Shown: positions 20,686 to 31,499 of the stretch, piece after piece
Layout: the number at the start of each line of letters is the position of its first letter
Position numbering within the stretch: the first letter of the stretch is position 1
DNA from: Acanthosepion esculentum
Lineage: Eukaryota > Mollusca > Cephalopoda > Sepiida > Sepiidae
Direction of reading: 5' to 3'
NCBI GenBank assembly: GCA_964036315.1
Contig: OZ038496.1
Span: 17,161,533-17,225,532, forward strand
DNA length: 64,000 nt
Position numbers and translations under genes: made by a program
The notes under the pieces: model-generated
Databases searched by the model: none
Told to the model about the DNA's origin: nothing
Seen by the model: only the letters and a program-made list of their open reading frames with translations

Positions 20686-21137
20686 CTGTCTATATTTCTG
20701 AGACGAGGTATTATGTACAGTATTTACATTAGTCAGACTATTGTCCTCATCTTTGTCGCCATATTTGTCACAACGTTTCGGCCGTTGTACGCTCCAGCCT
20801 TCTTCAGGTGGTTGGAATTTCGAACTGAACCCTTTATTTCGATCACTGGGGTAGACTGTTCTAGTTTCACGAGCCATGTTTGGTGGATGTCAGTTATCAG
20901 TTACCTCCTATCAGGCAGTGGAGAACTTTCAGAGGGAAAATTAGCAGGAGGTAACTGATAACTGACATCCATCAAACATGGCTCGTGGAACTAGAACAGT
21001 CTACCCCAGTGATCGAAATAAAGGGTTCAGTTCAAAATTCCAACCACCTGAAGAAGGCCGGAGCGTACAACGGCCGAAACGTTGTGACAAATATGGCGAC
21101 AAAGATGAGGACAATAGTCTGACTAATGTAAATACTG
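20686..21137. mobile_element. Inverted SINE dimer, copy 2, with a different target-site duplication
   Basis: Left arm 20686-20908, spacer 20909-20946 (38 bp, same sequence as in copy 1), right arm 20947-21137. Direct repeats of 12 bp (TGCTATATAAGT) flank it at 20674-20685 and 21138-21149 and are unrelated to those of copy 1. Both copies start at CTGTCTATATTTCTGAGA and stop at AATACTG(T). Both show the same arm-specific differences, for example CACCAAAC in left-arm sense against CATCAAAC in the right arm. The 108-aa and 63-aa frames are shadows of the repeat. A single SINE of the same family follows at 21181. Confidence 0.92.
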
Positions 21138-21180
21138 TGCTATATAAGTGTTATAATAAAGTGTTATAAATAAAATGTTT

Positions 21181-21515
21181 CTGTCTATATTTCTGACATG
21201 AGGTTTTATTTACTATTTACTTTGTTTCGACTATCACCCTCATCTTTGTCACCATATTTATTACAACGTTTCGGCTGTTGTATGCTCCAGCCTTCTTCAG
21301 GTGGTTGGAATGTTGAACAGAACCCTTTATTTCGCTTGCTGGGGTAGACAGTTCTAGTTCCATGTGCCATGTCTAATGGATGTCAGTTATCTCCTGTTAA
21401 TTCCCCTCTCCAAGTTCTCCACCGCCTTAATCAGGTATTGAACTCACACTCTTTGGGTCCTGTCACTGGATCTAACTGACGCCTTTATCCACTGTACCAT
21501 GTGTCCTTGACAGTG
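21181..21515 (-). mobile_element. tRNA-derived SINE, full length with promoter boxes
   Basis: On the minus strand the head reads ACATGGTACAGTGGATAAAG, where the A-box TGGTACAGTGG matches the consensus perfectly. The B-box is GAGTTCAATACC (minus, about 21443-21432). The body contains GGCGGTGGAGAACTTGGAGA, the counterpart of the 38-bp spacer of the dimers. Then come CATGGCACATGGAACTAGAA, CCTGAAGAAGGCTGGAGC and the terminus CAGAAATATAGACAG at 21181. It shows what the dimers lack (the tRNA head). Confidence 0.88.
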
Positions 21516-23165
21516 ACAACAAAATTGAATACATGTAAAATCAGAAAATATTAAAACACATGAATAAAAAGTAAGAAAACATAGGACATGTATTGTTCTT
21601 TTTCAATGTTTCTGATCATTCTGAGAGAATTAAATGATTCTTTCCTGGTTTTCTTCATCTCCAAACATGCATCAGCAGCCATTTGCATTTTCTTACTCTA
21701 CTGGTAGAAGTGGCCAGTATTGAAAATCTTTGATATATACAAGAAGTGGGACCTTCTGAAGATCTGAAGAAAAGAAAAGAAAATTAAACAAGGAAACAAA
21801 CACAGGATACAAACAAATGACCAATCAGTGAACTGAATTTGTAGTAGAATTTGTTTCAAGAACCAATAAATAGGTAAAGATTCAAATAAATAAATCTGAT
21901 TTAGTGACATGAAGCCAACCACTACCACTAATAGATGAGTAAATAAATGCAGGAAATATAAAAAAGAAATAAGTGAAGAAGTAGAGGCAAGCCAAAGGAC
22001 AGCCATTATTTAGATATTTCTAGCTTTAAGGATGAATTCTTTTGTTTATTCACTCGATGGCCTACAAATTATGTTCGCAAATAGGATTTAAAAAGGCTAA
22101 AATAATAGGTCTTTTTTAGTATCAAGTATAAAGAATAAAGCAGATATATATTTATTATTTATATACGCATTTGTTATCTTTAAACATATATAATTATCAG
22201 TAATTATTACTAGTAAATATTTACTCTTTAGATGAGTTGTAACTGGTGATAGATGCTATAAACATGTATATGGTAGCATGGAAATGAAATGACAAATACT
22301 GTCAGTGAGGTAAAAAGGAGACAAGAATTGTTAAGATAAAATTCTTTGTATTGCCAATATAAAAGTGGAATGTCTCTTGTGGGTGAGGGAAGCAGTTTGG
22401 AGGATGGGGAGGCTTAGTACATCTTTGGGTTGATGTGTGTATCACTGTTGGTGATGTTGACAACTTGCCTGGTGGTCCGCAACTGCTGACAGTGTTGTGA
22501 GTGGCATTCTTACAAGCAGATGAGGTGGAGCATGACTCAACATTTTTTGTCATGCCTTTTGCTTTAGTGGCAACAGTCTTGATTGGATCCTATTATATTG
22601 TATTTTTTTTTTTTTTTGAGATGGCATTTATTTTATGATTGGGATGTCAGAGAGTGACTGTTTATTTTTATTTTCTTAGCATTTACATCCGACTAACAGA
22701 TTTTGTTTGAGTGATTCAGAAAGAGATCTAGTTTGAAGCAGAGCATAACATATATAATTGGGATAAAGTGATTGAAAGTCTTCTCAGCCTCAGACCAATG
22801 AACCAAATAGAAAATGCAATTGGCTTTCCGAGGCTTGATTGTAGAACAAAAATAGCAGGACATTCAATTAATTCTCTAAGTTTAGAAGGCTCAGAAACAT
22901 TTCATTTTTGATTTGATATTTCATTCATTTTTATTTATGATTTAATTACATTGTTATTGTTTTTAAATGTGTTATATATTTATTAACAGAAGACCAGTGA
23001 GGATGTTGACTTTGAGGTTATAGTGAAGTGGATGTACAGTTAGAGTGGATATGGAAATCAACCCTAAGAGTGTCATGCTTTTACTCATACTGAGACCATA
23101 TTTATATCTACAAATTCTCTATCACAGATTTTGAGTATTATTCCCCCATACATATATAAAATTTA
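21516..23165. other. AT-rich interval without a recognised gene
   Basis: No supported feature. The minus-strand frames at 21698-22006 (102 aa) and 22302-22553 (83 aa, Cys/Ser/Thr-rich) have no recognisable motif. A 17-base poly-T lies at 22602-22618. Confidence 0.5.
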
Positions 23166-23179
23166 TATATATATATATA

Positions 23180-23226
<47 letters not shown>
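23166..23226. repeat. (TA)n microsatellite
   Basis: TA array with one AATT interruption, abutting the end of the mariner-type remnant that follows. Confidence 0.95.
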
Positions 23227-23229
<3 letters not shown>

Positions 23230-23230
<1 letters not shown>

Positions 23231-23845
23231 TGATGTATAAATTGTTGTCTAAATTGCACAAAAATGAAAATAACACTGACATCTCATTTTAACAGATATA
23301 ATTACCAAAATTACACAAAAATAACTTGAAACACTAAAGAGTAAATTTATTCAATAAAATCGCCATTGGCTTCAACCACAGCCTCCAGATGACTTTGGGA
23401 TCTCAATGCAACTCTTCTGGATGGTCCCCTTGTTTAAGTTGGTGCATGCTGCCATAATCCTTGCCTTCAGTTTATTTTTGGTGTTTCAAGGAGTTTTGTT
23501 GGTCTCTCACTCATCTGTGTCCCGCATAATAATTAAGGGGGTTGCAGTCTGGGGAGTTATGTGACCAGATGTAAGGGGTGATGTGGTTACAGAAATTGTC
23601 TGACAGCTATAACTGGGTTCTCCTGCTTGTGTGGCATGGGGCAGAGTCCTGGTGCCAGTAGCCACCCTCTAGGGCAACACTACCTCCTCAAAGCACTTGA
23701 CGTAGGCCCCCGTGTTAAATATGAGGCCCTGTAGGCTCAAATGCCAAGTAGTACAGCATGCCATTTCTAAATTTCTGAAATGCGTCATGGCGCTCTTCAT
23801 CTCACAGATGAGGCCCAACTGACCCTACTATAGTGTGCAGTCAAT
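23230..23845 (-). mobile_element. Mariner-type transposase, 3' half, decayed
   Basis: The minus strand from about 23640 to 23360 encodes, across stops, HNSPDCNP/PRLQPP-LLCGTQMSE and ERPTKLLETPKIN. It ends SHLEAVVEANGDFIE-stop at about 23357. This matches the region from the last catalytic Asp block (S-P-D-C-N-P-L-D-Y) to the C-terminus of a mariner-like transposase. An AT-rich tail follows to the (TA)n junction. The 5' half is missing and the frame is broken. Confidence 0.7.
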
Positions 23846-24201
23846 AAAATCAAAAATAAACAATGTGTATGTGCAAAATTCAAAATATAAAATGTCAAAA
23901 ATCATACTCTGTATATATTTTTCCTTTTATTTTAAATACAAAATCTTTTTTTTTTAATAACAATCCTCTTATGTAATATGAACTGCTCTATCATTAAACT
24001 CATCCAATATATCTAACAAAATTTCAATTATGTAATGATCAGTCTCACTTCAGCACCTGAAAATTGCATTGAGCATGAAACTCAGAGTTGTGCTACTGGG
24101 GAGGAATAAAATATATAGTTATTATTAATATAATAATTTGTAGCTCTGTTAAATTGCATCAAGCACTATTTTATTAACACTAGCACTCAATGTGTGATAT
24201 T

Positions 24202-24206
<5 letters not shown>

Positions 24207-24294
<88 letters not shown>

Positions 24295-24295
24295 C

Positions 24296-24366
<71 letters not shown>

Positions 24367-24381
24367 CATATTCATATATAC

Positions 24382-24416
<35 letters not shown>

Positions 24417-24713
24417 CATATATACATACATATATATATACATACATATACATATATATATATATATACATATATACATACATATATATATACATATATA
24501 TATATATATATTTAAAAGAATGAGCAAATATTAATATTATTAGTAAATTCAATAAAATTAAATGTCCACTTCTGTTGTCTCTCCTCTGAGTTTCATGGAA
24601 TTGCATCAAGTCTTCAGGAGACTTGATTACAAAATTTTATTTATTTTCAGAAATCAAATTTTTTTTAAAAGAATTTATGACATGAACATATATCAGTTTG
24701 TTTACTTATGCTC

Positions 24714-24769
<56 letters not shown>

Positions 24770-24784
24770 CATATAGGTTCATAG

Positions 24785-24833
<49 letters not shown>

Positions 24834-24836
24834 GAC

Positions 24837-24866
<30 letters not shown>
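24207..24866. repeat. Long (TA)n / (TACA)n array cluster
   Basis: Almost continuous TA with TACATA interruptions at 24207-24511, then TA arrays at 24714-24763, 24787-24831 and 24838-24867. The 60-140-residue IYIYIY frames on both strands are artefacts. The 24520-24700 spacer has no recognised feature. Confidence 0.97.
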
Positions 24867-24867
<1 letters not shown>

Positions 24868-24885
24868 TTCAAATATGTTAATATA

Positions 24886-24915
24886 TCTCTAAATTGTGAA
24901 TTCACAATTTAGAGA
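24886..24915. repeat. Perfect 30-bp palindrome
   Basis: TCTCTAAATTGTGAA is followed directly by its reverse complement with no spacer, 20 bp to the right of a (TA)n array. It could be the fused ends of a TA-associated hairpin element. Confidence 0.85.
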
Positions 24916-24919
24916 AATA

Positions 24920-25480
24920 TTAATTGACAATACAAGTATACTTCACAATGAAAATAAAAAACAACAACTTCAAATTTTTGAAGCCCTCTATATAAGAAAA
25001 ATACAACCAACATTAAGTAAGGTTAGTTATGAGTATAGCAACAATATTTTAAAATGTCTATAATGGCAATGTTTTTAAAATACTTAAATTGTATTAAAAA
25101 AATTTACAATTATATAAATTAAAGATACCTCCCTTAGATAAAACATTAAAAAAAACATAATAGCATTAACAGTTCATTTTTAAATTAATTATAACTGTGT
25201 GTTTATACATGTTTATAATTATAACAGACTGTGTTTCATGCACATTTACAAAAAAATCACAACTGTCAATTACTTCAATTTTTTGTCATAGCAATTCATT
25301 CCTGAAAAGGATCTTGGAGGAGAATGAAAGTACTTGGGAAAATAAAGAAGTAACCAAAACTATGGTGGCTTCCTTAATAAATTAAGAAGTTGATCTGTGA
25401 ATTTCACAAGAATAAAATGAAAACAAATAGACATAATATGTCCTGATTATTCAAACAAACATGCTTGAATGAAGATTTGC
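24920..25480. other. AT-rich interval without a recognised gene
   Basis: No supported feature; low-complexity AT-rich sequence. Confidence 0.5.
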
Positions 25481-25489
25481 TGCTGAAAT

Positions 25490-25493
25490 ATAC

Positions 25494-25542
<49 letters not shown>

Positions 25543-25658
25543 TATAAGTGTGTGTGTGTATATACATATATATATAAGTGTGTGTATGTGTGTTGTCATT
25601 AAAACTTTTACATTATCTCATTTCTCGCCACTTGTTCTGATAGTATTCTACATCTATG

Positions 25659-25718
<60 letters not shown>

Positions 25719-25725
25719 TATATAA
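25490..25725. repeat. Compound (TA)n, (TG)n and (CA)n microsatellites
   Basis: (TACA)n and (TA)n at 25490-25545 with a repeated GTGTGTGTGTATATACATAT stretch, and (CA)n-(TA)n at 25660-25725. Confidence 0.9.
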
Positions 25726-25734
25726 TTGAAATTT

Positions 25735-26125
25735 TTAAGAAGCAAGAAACTTTTTAGATGCAAGAAACCAAAATAGAGTTCCACAGATGAGAAGTGTAAG
25801 AAAAGATACTATTAGAATAGAACTTATTGTTACATCTTGCTATTTCAACAGTAAAATGATGAGATCTAGCAGCCAGTCTACTTGTACATTAAATTCATCT
25901 GGTCAAGGTAGCAATGAAGAAATCTGATTAGAACAATTATAGAAAAAAAATTTTAGAAAAGGCAGAAGGTAGTCACATGATGTTGGTGGAAAAATGATTA
26001 AAACTGAGATGTCAGGATGGTACAAATAACATTCCAGACCCTTCTTTGTATTTTGTTGAGAATCTTGAGATATATAGCAGGAGCACCAGACCAGATATGG
26101 AAGCAAACTTCAATGCATAGATGAA
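25735..26125 (-). mobile_element. LINE C-terminal fragment (family 1), decayed
   Basis: On the minus strand the order is SIAPAIYLKILNKIQ-like (about 26070-26040), then the block around CATCTCAGTTTTAATCA, AATTTAATGTACAAGTAG and GTTCTATTCTAATAGTATCT. It ends with CTCATCTGTGGAACTC. This parallels 39430-39830 and 44530-45050. Multiple stops. Confidence 0.65.
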
Positions 26126-26637
26126 CAGTAAAATTATTTACAATCCCCACTATCTCATCTCTATATGCTCTGTCCTATCTTCTGTGTTCGTTATCCTTAG
26201 GATATTATTTAACCAACCTTTTGCTTCATCTGTTATCCTTCCATCTTGCAATATGTACTGGAGACTCAATCAATTTTCATCATTATATCCCAAGCAAGGC
26301 ATAAAGCAACTAAAATGCAAGTGGTTAATGTGTGTAAAAGAATATGAGAAAATAGAAACATTTTTAAGGAGAGAGAACAATAAAAGAACAGGAACTAAGA
26401 AGACAGAAAATAACATTTGTGTTTCTTCATCAACTACAGAACCTGTGGATTATACTGAAAATAGATTGAGCAGACCATATTTACGATTTCTGTGATGAGA
26501 GTGTGATTAATTGGTGTGATCAGTAGTTAGGGCAAGTATGCTCAAACACTTGGGCATGGTGACTTGTGACTTTGTGCCAATTCAACACTTGACAGCTTTC
26601 AAAATTTTGTCTCACCTGTTTCACCCAAAAGGTTTGA

Positions 26638-26639
<2 letters not shown>
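26121..26639. other. Interval without a recognised gene
   Basis: A 124-aa plus-strand frame (26121-26495) has no recognisable domain. Nothing else is supported. Confidence 0.4.
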
Positions 26640-26677
<38 letters not shown>

Positions 26678-27181
26678 AAAAGATGGAGTGGAGAAGAAGA
26701 AAAAACAAAAGTAGCAAGAAAAGGATGAGGGAAAGAAAAAGACTACAAGAAAAACGAAGAAGGAAAAGATGCAAACAAATGGCTAAAGAGATGTAGTAAA
26801 GAAAGAAAGAAAAAGATGGAGTGGAGAAGGTGTAAAAAGAAAAGCAAGAAAAAGATGAGGAAAAAGAAGAAAGAAAAGATGCAAACAAATGGCTAAAGAG
26901 ATGTAGTAAAGAAAGAATGAAAGAAAGAAAGAAAGAGGAAGAATGGAGATAGATATGAGGAGATGAAGAAGGAAAAGAAACAAGAAAAAGATGTGGAATA
27001 GAAAAAGACGAAATGGAAAAAGGGAAAAAAGATGCAAACAAAGAATTAAAGATATGTAGTAAAGAAAGAAAGAAAGAAAAACAGTGATGGGAGAAGAAGA
27101 AAGAAAAGACACAAGGAAATGATGAAGAAAAGAAAAAGATGAAGAAAAAAGAAATAAAAATAGCAAACAAAGAATTAAAGA

Positions 27182-27212
<31 letters not shown>

Positions 27213-27400
27213 AATATGGGGAGAAGAAAGATTAAAATATATGAGGAGAAGAAAGAAAAAAACAAGAAAAAGATGAGCAAAAAAGAAGAAAAAAAATGTA
27301 TATTAATGAAATAAAATGCATCTGAGAATGCATTATTAAGCAAGAGAGGAAAGAAATAAAGAAGGAGTGAAACATGAAGATGAGAAAAAAAAGAATCAAG
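26640..27400. repeat. Polypurine tract built of a ~110-146-bp tandem repeat
   Basis: About 760 bp that is overwhelmingly A/G on the plus strand. The anchor motif GATGCAAACAAATGGCTAAA with GATGTAGTAAAG recurs near 26768, 26878 and 27010, and in diverged form at about 27155. It is therefore a diverged minisatellite rather than simple (GAAA)n alone. The 216- and 186-aa minus-strand frames (Ser/Phe/Leu-rich) are by-products of the composition. Confidence 0.85.
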
Positions 27401-27929
27401 GGGAGGATCTTATAAACTGTCCGCAATCTGGGTCATGATGGAACAAGATGTACTGAAGTGGACAAACAACTGTGGAAATTAGACAATGATTCAGACATAG
27501 TAGCATTGGTTAAGGTGAAGAATGATGATGTGTGAGAAGTAGACAGGGGAATCTTGGAAATGAGTGGGAAACTTATCTACCCCCACCAACCTCCTAATCA
27601 ACTCTTTCCAAGTTCTGCATGATGTGCTGTTGAAGAACTTGGCATTGGTAAATTGTTCCAGAACTCTGGCCAGCAGCAAACAGGGCAAAGAGAGCTTTCA
27701 TTGGTGGTTTTGCCAAACTGAGTCAACCACTGATTCATCAGTTTCTATGGATAGTCTTTTTCCTGTGTACCTGCAAATTCCCCACCCATGCCAACGAAAA
27801 TAAGTGATTATTTTCCAACAAAACGTGTTGTATTCAGCTTCATTATCAAGAGAGCAAGGATTTAATCTCTTCATCCTCTTTCTTCTCCTTAAATCTGACT
27901 CTTTCTTTGTTTTCTATCACAGCCGATTT
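27401..27929. other. Interval without a recognised gene
   Basis: Short frames occur (79 aa plus at 27564, 65 aa minus at 27491) but carry no motif I recognise. Confidence 0.4.
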
Positions 27930-28560
27930 ATGAGAGAAAAAGGCTTTGAGCATTTGAATCGTGAGGGTCTTGCCAAAAACCATCTTTCTTTGAACATTGT
28001 GGACTGGTGCTACAGAATCACAAGCAAACGACTGTACAAGAAACCACATAACTTAAGGACTAACAACAGAAGAAACAACTAAAATGGATAGCACATCTAA
28101 CTCAAAGAGAACATAATGACATAATCAATAATGTTAACATTCCACAAAGGAAACCTCCATCAATATTAGAAAGAGTGATAACAGCTGGGGGGGCTTGAGA
28201 AGAGAAAATAATGACATAATCAAGATGTTGGCATTCCACACTACATCAAATAAAAGGTTAGGAAGGAAACTCCCATCAATACTGGAAAGAGTGATAACAG
28301 CTACTGGGCTTGAGAAGAGAAAATAATGATATAATCAAGATGTTGATGTTCCACACTACATCAAAGAAAAGGTAAGGAAGGAAATCTCCATCAGTAATGG
28401 AAAGAGTGATAACAGCGACTGGGCTTGAGAAACCTGTTTTCCTGAGCAATTATTTTAAGAGAAAGATTTTAGAAATTTCAACCAAAAGCTGGCTGCTCAG
28501 TCAATGAATGCCAAATGTTTCCTTGTAGGGAAATGGCTAATATTACCATTCTCATCTCTC
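27930..28560 (+). mobile_element. LINE ORF2 C-terminal fragment (family 4) with threefold internal repeat
   Basis: The plus frame reads GLAKNHLSLNIVDWCYRITS, KRLYKKPHNLRTNNRRNN-stop (27970-28080). The ~118-bp unit (GACATAATCAAGATGTTG... GTGATAACAGCTACTGGGCT) follows about three times to 28430. Then comes the family end TTTTAAGAGAAAGATTTTAG and TTTCCTTGTAGGGAAATGGC. Confidence 0.8.
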
Positions 28561-28574
28561 TTGTGTGTGTGCAT

Positions 28575-28800
28575 GTAATGTAATGGATAGTGACTCAGAA
28601 TGAGAAATCAGAGTGCCAAGTTATAATTCCAATCAAGTAATTCAATTCGTTTACACAAAAATGCTCTTAGGAAAGGTATGAAACCATCACTTTTTCTCCC
28701 CTAACTATGGGTTAAATATTAGAACAGACTGGATTCTTTCATGGAATTTTTTTACTGGTATGTTAATTAGCAATTTTTATCAAAAAGGATAAAATATCAC
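28575..28800 (+). mobile_element. tRNA-derived SINE, 5' part
   Basis: The head TGTAATGGATAGTGACTCAG, B-box region, TAGGAAAGGTATGAAACC and CCTAACTATGGGTTAAAT match the 28868 copy up to its middle. The 3' hairpin and tail are absent. Confidence 0.7.
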
Positions 28801-28867
28801 TTAATTTAGCTCTACTATTTAACCCATAGAATAATTAATTCAAAACCATATAGAAGGCAATGTGCGT

Positions 28868-29148
28868 TGTGGTGTAATAGATATCGGCTTGAAGTGAGAA
28901 ATCAGAGAGCCGAGTTCAAATTCCAGGCTGCTAGATTCACTTGGTAAAGGTATGAATCCATCTCTTCTCCTCCCAGCTATGGGTTGAATAGCAGGACAGA
29001 CTGGGTTCTTTAGCCTTGGTTGGCAACCGGTCTACCGCAGAAAGAAATGGCAACCTACTGCAGAAAAAAACCTGACTCGTCAGTTTTGTATCAAAAGATA
29101 CATGATCGCCCAAGCATGTATCACATGCGGCACTTAGCTGACTGACTG
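28868..29148 (+). mobile_element. tRNA-derived SINE, near full length
   Basis: A-box region TGTGGTGTAATAGATATCGG, B-box GAGTTCAAATTCC (28913-28925), CCCAGCTATGGGTTGAATAG, AGAAAGAAATGGCAACCTAC, hairpin GTATCAAAAGATAC and tail TAGCTGACTGACTGAA. No coding potential. Confidence 0.85.
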
Positions 29149-29354
29149 AATAAATACAACATTAATGTGTAATGTATGTTGCATTCCTCTTCCAAATTAT
29201 TTACAATGTTCAATTGGGTTAATGCCAGCTGGACAAGCATGTCACTTCATCAAGTGAATGTTTCAGAAACGCATTTTATTTAGATGTGTATCACCTTCCT
29301 TCACTGGATGTGATTATTATGCATAAAGATCATTTGCTTTCTAAATGTGTTTGG

Positions 29355-29562
29355 AAAGGGAAAGGTAAGAATCCATCTCTTCTACCTCCAGCTATGGATT
29401 AAATAACAGGACAGACTGGATTTTATAGCCTTGGTTGGCAAACAGTCCACTCAGAAAAAAATGGCAACCTACTGTGGGAAAATCTTCTGCCCAGACAGTC
29501 ATGTATCAAAATAGACATGATTGCCCAAGGGTGTATCACGTATGGCACTTAACTGACTGATA
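29355..29562 (+). mobile_element. tRNA-derived SINE, 3' two-thirds
   Basis: Starts at GGGAAAGGTAAGAATCCATC and runs through CCAGCTATGGATTAAATAAC, ATGGCAACCTACTGTGG and the tail TTAACTGACTGATAG. The tRNA head is missing. Confidence 0.75.
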
Positions 29563-29720
29563 GAAGGCAATGGGAAACTACTCCATTATTGAAGAAATTG
29601 GAGGGCTGTGTTCAAATTTCAGTCATTTATTATATTCATTTACCTGTAAATAGCTTTGATAAAGGTAGAAATCTGTCTCTTCTCATCCCAGCTATGGGTT
29701 AAATAGTAGGACTTTATTTG
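29563..29720 (+). mobile_element. tRNA-derived SINE, diverged 5' part
   Basis: Follows the previous copy directly. AGAAATTGGAGGGCTGTGTTC AAATTTCAG corresponds to the B-box region, then GATAAAGGTAGAAATCTGTC and CCCAGCTATGGGTTAAATAG. Confidence 0.6.
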
Positions 29721-29814
29721 GAAAAATCATTGTTATTTCCAAAGAATTAACATTAACACATGCAATATTCCCTTTCAAAAGAAAAAAATATTGCCCTTAA
29801 ATAACAGTGAAAAT

Positions 29815-30622
29815 CAAAAGCAAAATAAATTCATCTCTTTTTTATTTCCATCTCTCTCTACACACACACACACTCTCTGTATTATCTCCTTTCTCTTATC
29901 TTCCCCACTACTCTCTCTCTCATTTGTTTTCCTCTCTCTTTACCTATCCTCCTTCTTTTTTGTTCTTATCTCTCTTCTTCCGTCTTGATGAGTATCTGCT
30001 CCACAACCTTTCCTCCACCTCTCTCTCTGCTTTTTCACCTCCACTTTCTTTCTCTTTCTTTCTCTTCTCATTTCTCTCTGTCTTTCTTCTCTTTTTTTTG
30101 TCTGTATTTCTTATCACCTTTCTTTTCTCCCTCTGCCTTTTTCTTTCTCATAAGGTCATTTTCTCCTTGCAATTTTGTCCCTCAACTCCCCCTCCCTCCC
30201 CCCTCTCTCTCTCTGTTTCTTTCCTACCACTTTCTCTCTCTCTCTCTCTGTCTTTCTGTTCTGAACTCTCCCTCTGCTTCCTCCATCTCTACTGCTGCAC
30301 TTTCTTATTGTCTCTCTCTCTCTATATAGCTTTTATTTGGCCTGACAGATTTCTCTTTCTAACTTCAGATTTCCATTATCCCTCCCTCCCTCTCTCTTTC
30401 TCTCTAGCTCTCTCTCAGTTTCCTCTCTACATGTTTTTGCTCTCTCTCTTTCTTCAACTTTGTCTGTTTTCTTCCTCACAATATCCTCTCTTTTGTTATC
30501 ATCTCTCTGAATCTTTAACGTCTACCACCACATTTTTCTCCAGTTTTCTGTTTTTGTTTCCTCCTCACTCTCTGTCTCTCTCTTTTTCTCCCTACAGTTA
30601 TATATATATATATATATATAAT
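29815..30622. repeat. Polypyrimidine tract (inverted relative of the polypurine tract at 36135)
   Basis: About 790 bp dominated by C/T, ending in a (TA)n array at 30600-30622. Non-simple landmarks (TTTTGTCCCTCAACT, CATAAGGTCATTTTCTCCTT, TTCATCTCTTTTTTATTTCC) reappear as their reverse complements in 36135-36860, in the expected order. So it is a specific repeat and not just simple sequence. The 274-aa frame is compositional. Confidence 0.8.
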
Positions 30623-30645
30623 ATGTTATAATATTTTTTTTAAAA

Positions 30646-30803
30646 ATATGATTCCTTCACTACATAAGAGTTCTCATGTTTCAAAAGAGAGAGCCGAGAC
30701 CCTCAATATAGTTTTTAAAATTAAGTTGAATTAAGGTGTCTGGTCTCGCTTCCTTGTCTTGCCTTTGAAACATGAGAACTCTTATGTAGTGAAGGAATCA
30801 TAT
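30646..30803. mobile_element. Hairpin MITE with perfect 40-bp inverted repeats
   Basis: Arms 30646-30685 and 30764-30803 are perfect reverse complements (ATATGATTCCTTCACTACAT outward). Imperfect pairing extends through the flanking T/A runs to about 30630 and 30825. The 78-bp centre includes CCGAGACCCTCAATATAG. It lies beside (TA)n at 30600-30622. Confidence 0.85.
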
Positions 30804-30929
30804 TTTTTTTTAAATATTATAATATAAGCTCTACTTCTGTATGGAGCACTGTCTTTTTAAAAATAAAAGCAAAAATACTAAGGAACTCCGGATTATTTAC
30901 CTAACGTGTTCTTTCCTATTTTTCTGCAT

Positions 30930-31050
30930 ACCTACACACACACACACACACATATATATACACATATATATATATATATATATATATTTTGTGTGGAGCT
31001 TTCTGCTATCACTCCTTCTCTCTCTCTCTCTCCATGATAGTGTCTCACTT
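30930..31050. repeat. (CA)n, (TA)n and (CT)n microsatellites
   Basis: (CA)n at 30934-30952, (TA)n at 30953-30987, (TC)n at 31015-31033. Confidence 0.9.
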
Positions 31051-31499
31051 TCTATCTGTCTTTGTCTTCCCTTACTCCTTATATAGTTTTTTTTTTCATT
31101 AACTCCACTTTCCAAGGCATTCTTTAAAATTCAGCATTGGTAAACACATCACCATTGTTCTAGTATACAAGCCAATTCATGAAAAATTTAATTGACGGTA
31201 TCTCACTAATCACCTGCCAAAATATTGTGCACAGATCATCTTAAAGATATAGGTGCAAAAGTCTGACGAAGCCGTTAAAGATGGTAGGAACCAATTTCAA
31301 AACATAATTCAATTATCAGTACAGACGCATTATAAATGACTTGGTTGTCCCCAATAAAAAAAAAATGTCACTTATTCAAAATAATGGAGGTGGTAGAAAA
31401 GAGAGAATATTTTCACATACCCTATTATAGACATTAATATATTCCTGGTGATATTATTAGGATTATTATTATTATTATTATTCATCTATATGGCATTTT

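Noticed and set aside
4960..20958. Conserved small protein family (81- and 108-aa frames at 4960 and 20632)
   Set aside because: Identity follows from the inverted SINE dimer; the reading frame crosses the palindrome centre and has no independent support.
22302..22553. 83-aa Cys/Ser/Thr-rich frame as a secreted peptide
   Set aside because: No signal peptide, no cysteine pattern I recognise, and no gene context.
24187..24609. Long IYIYIY reading frames on both strands
   Set aside because: Translation of (TA)n and (TACA)n microsatellites.
26520..30631. Ser/Phe/Leu-rich frames (216 aa minus at 26520, 274 aa plus at 29807) as membrane proteins
   Set aside because: They translate polypurine or polypyrimidine tracts; hydrophobicity is a compositional effect.
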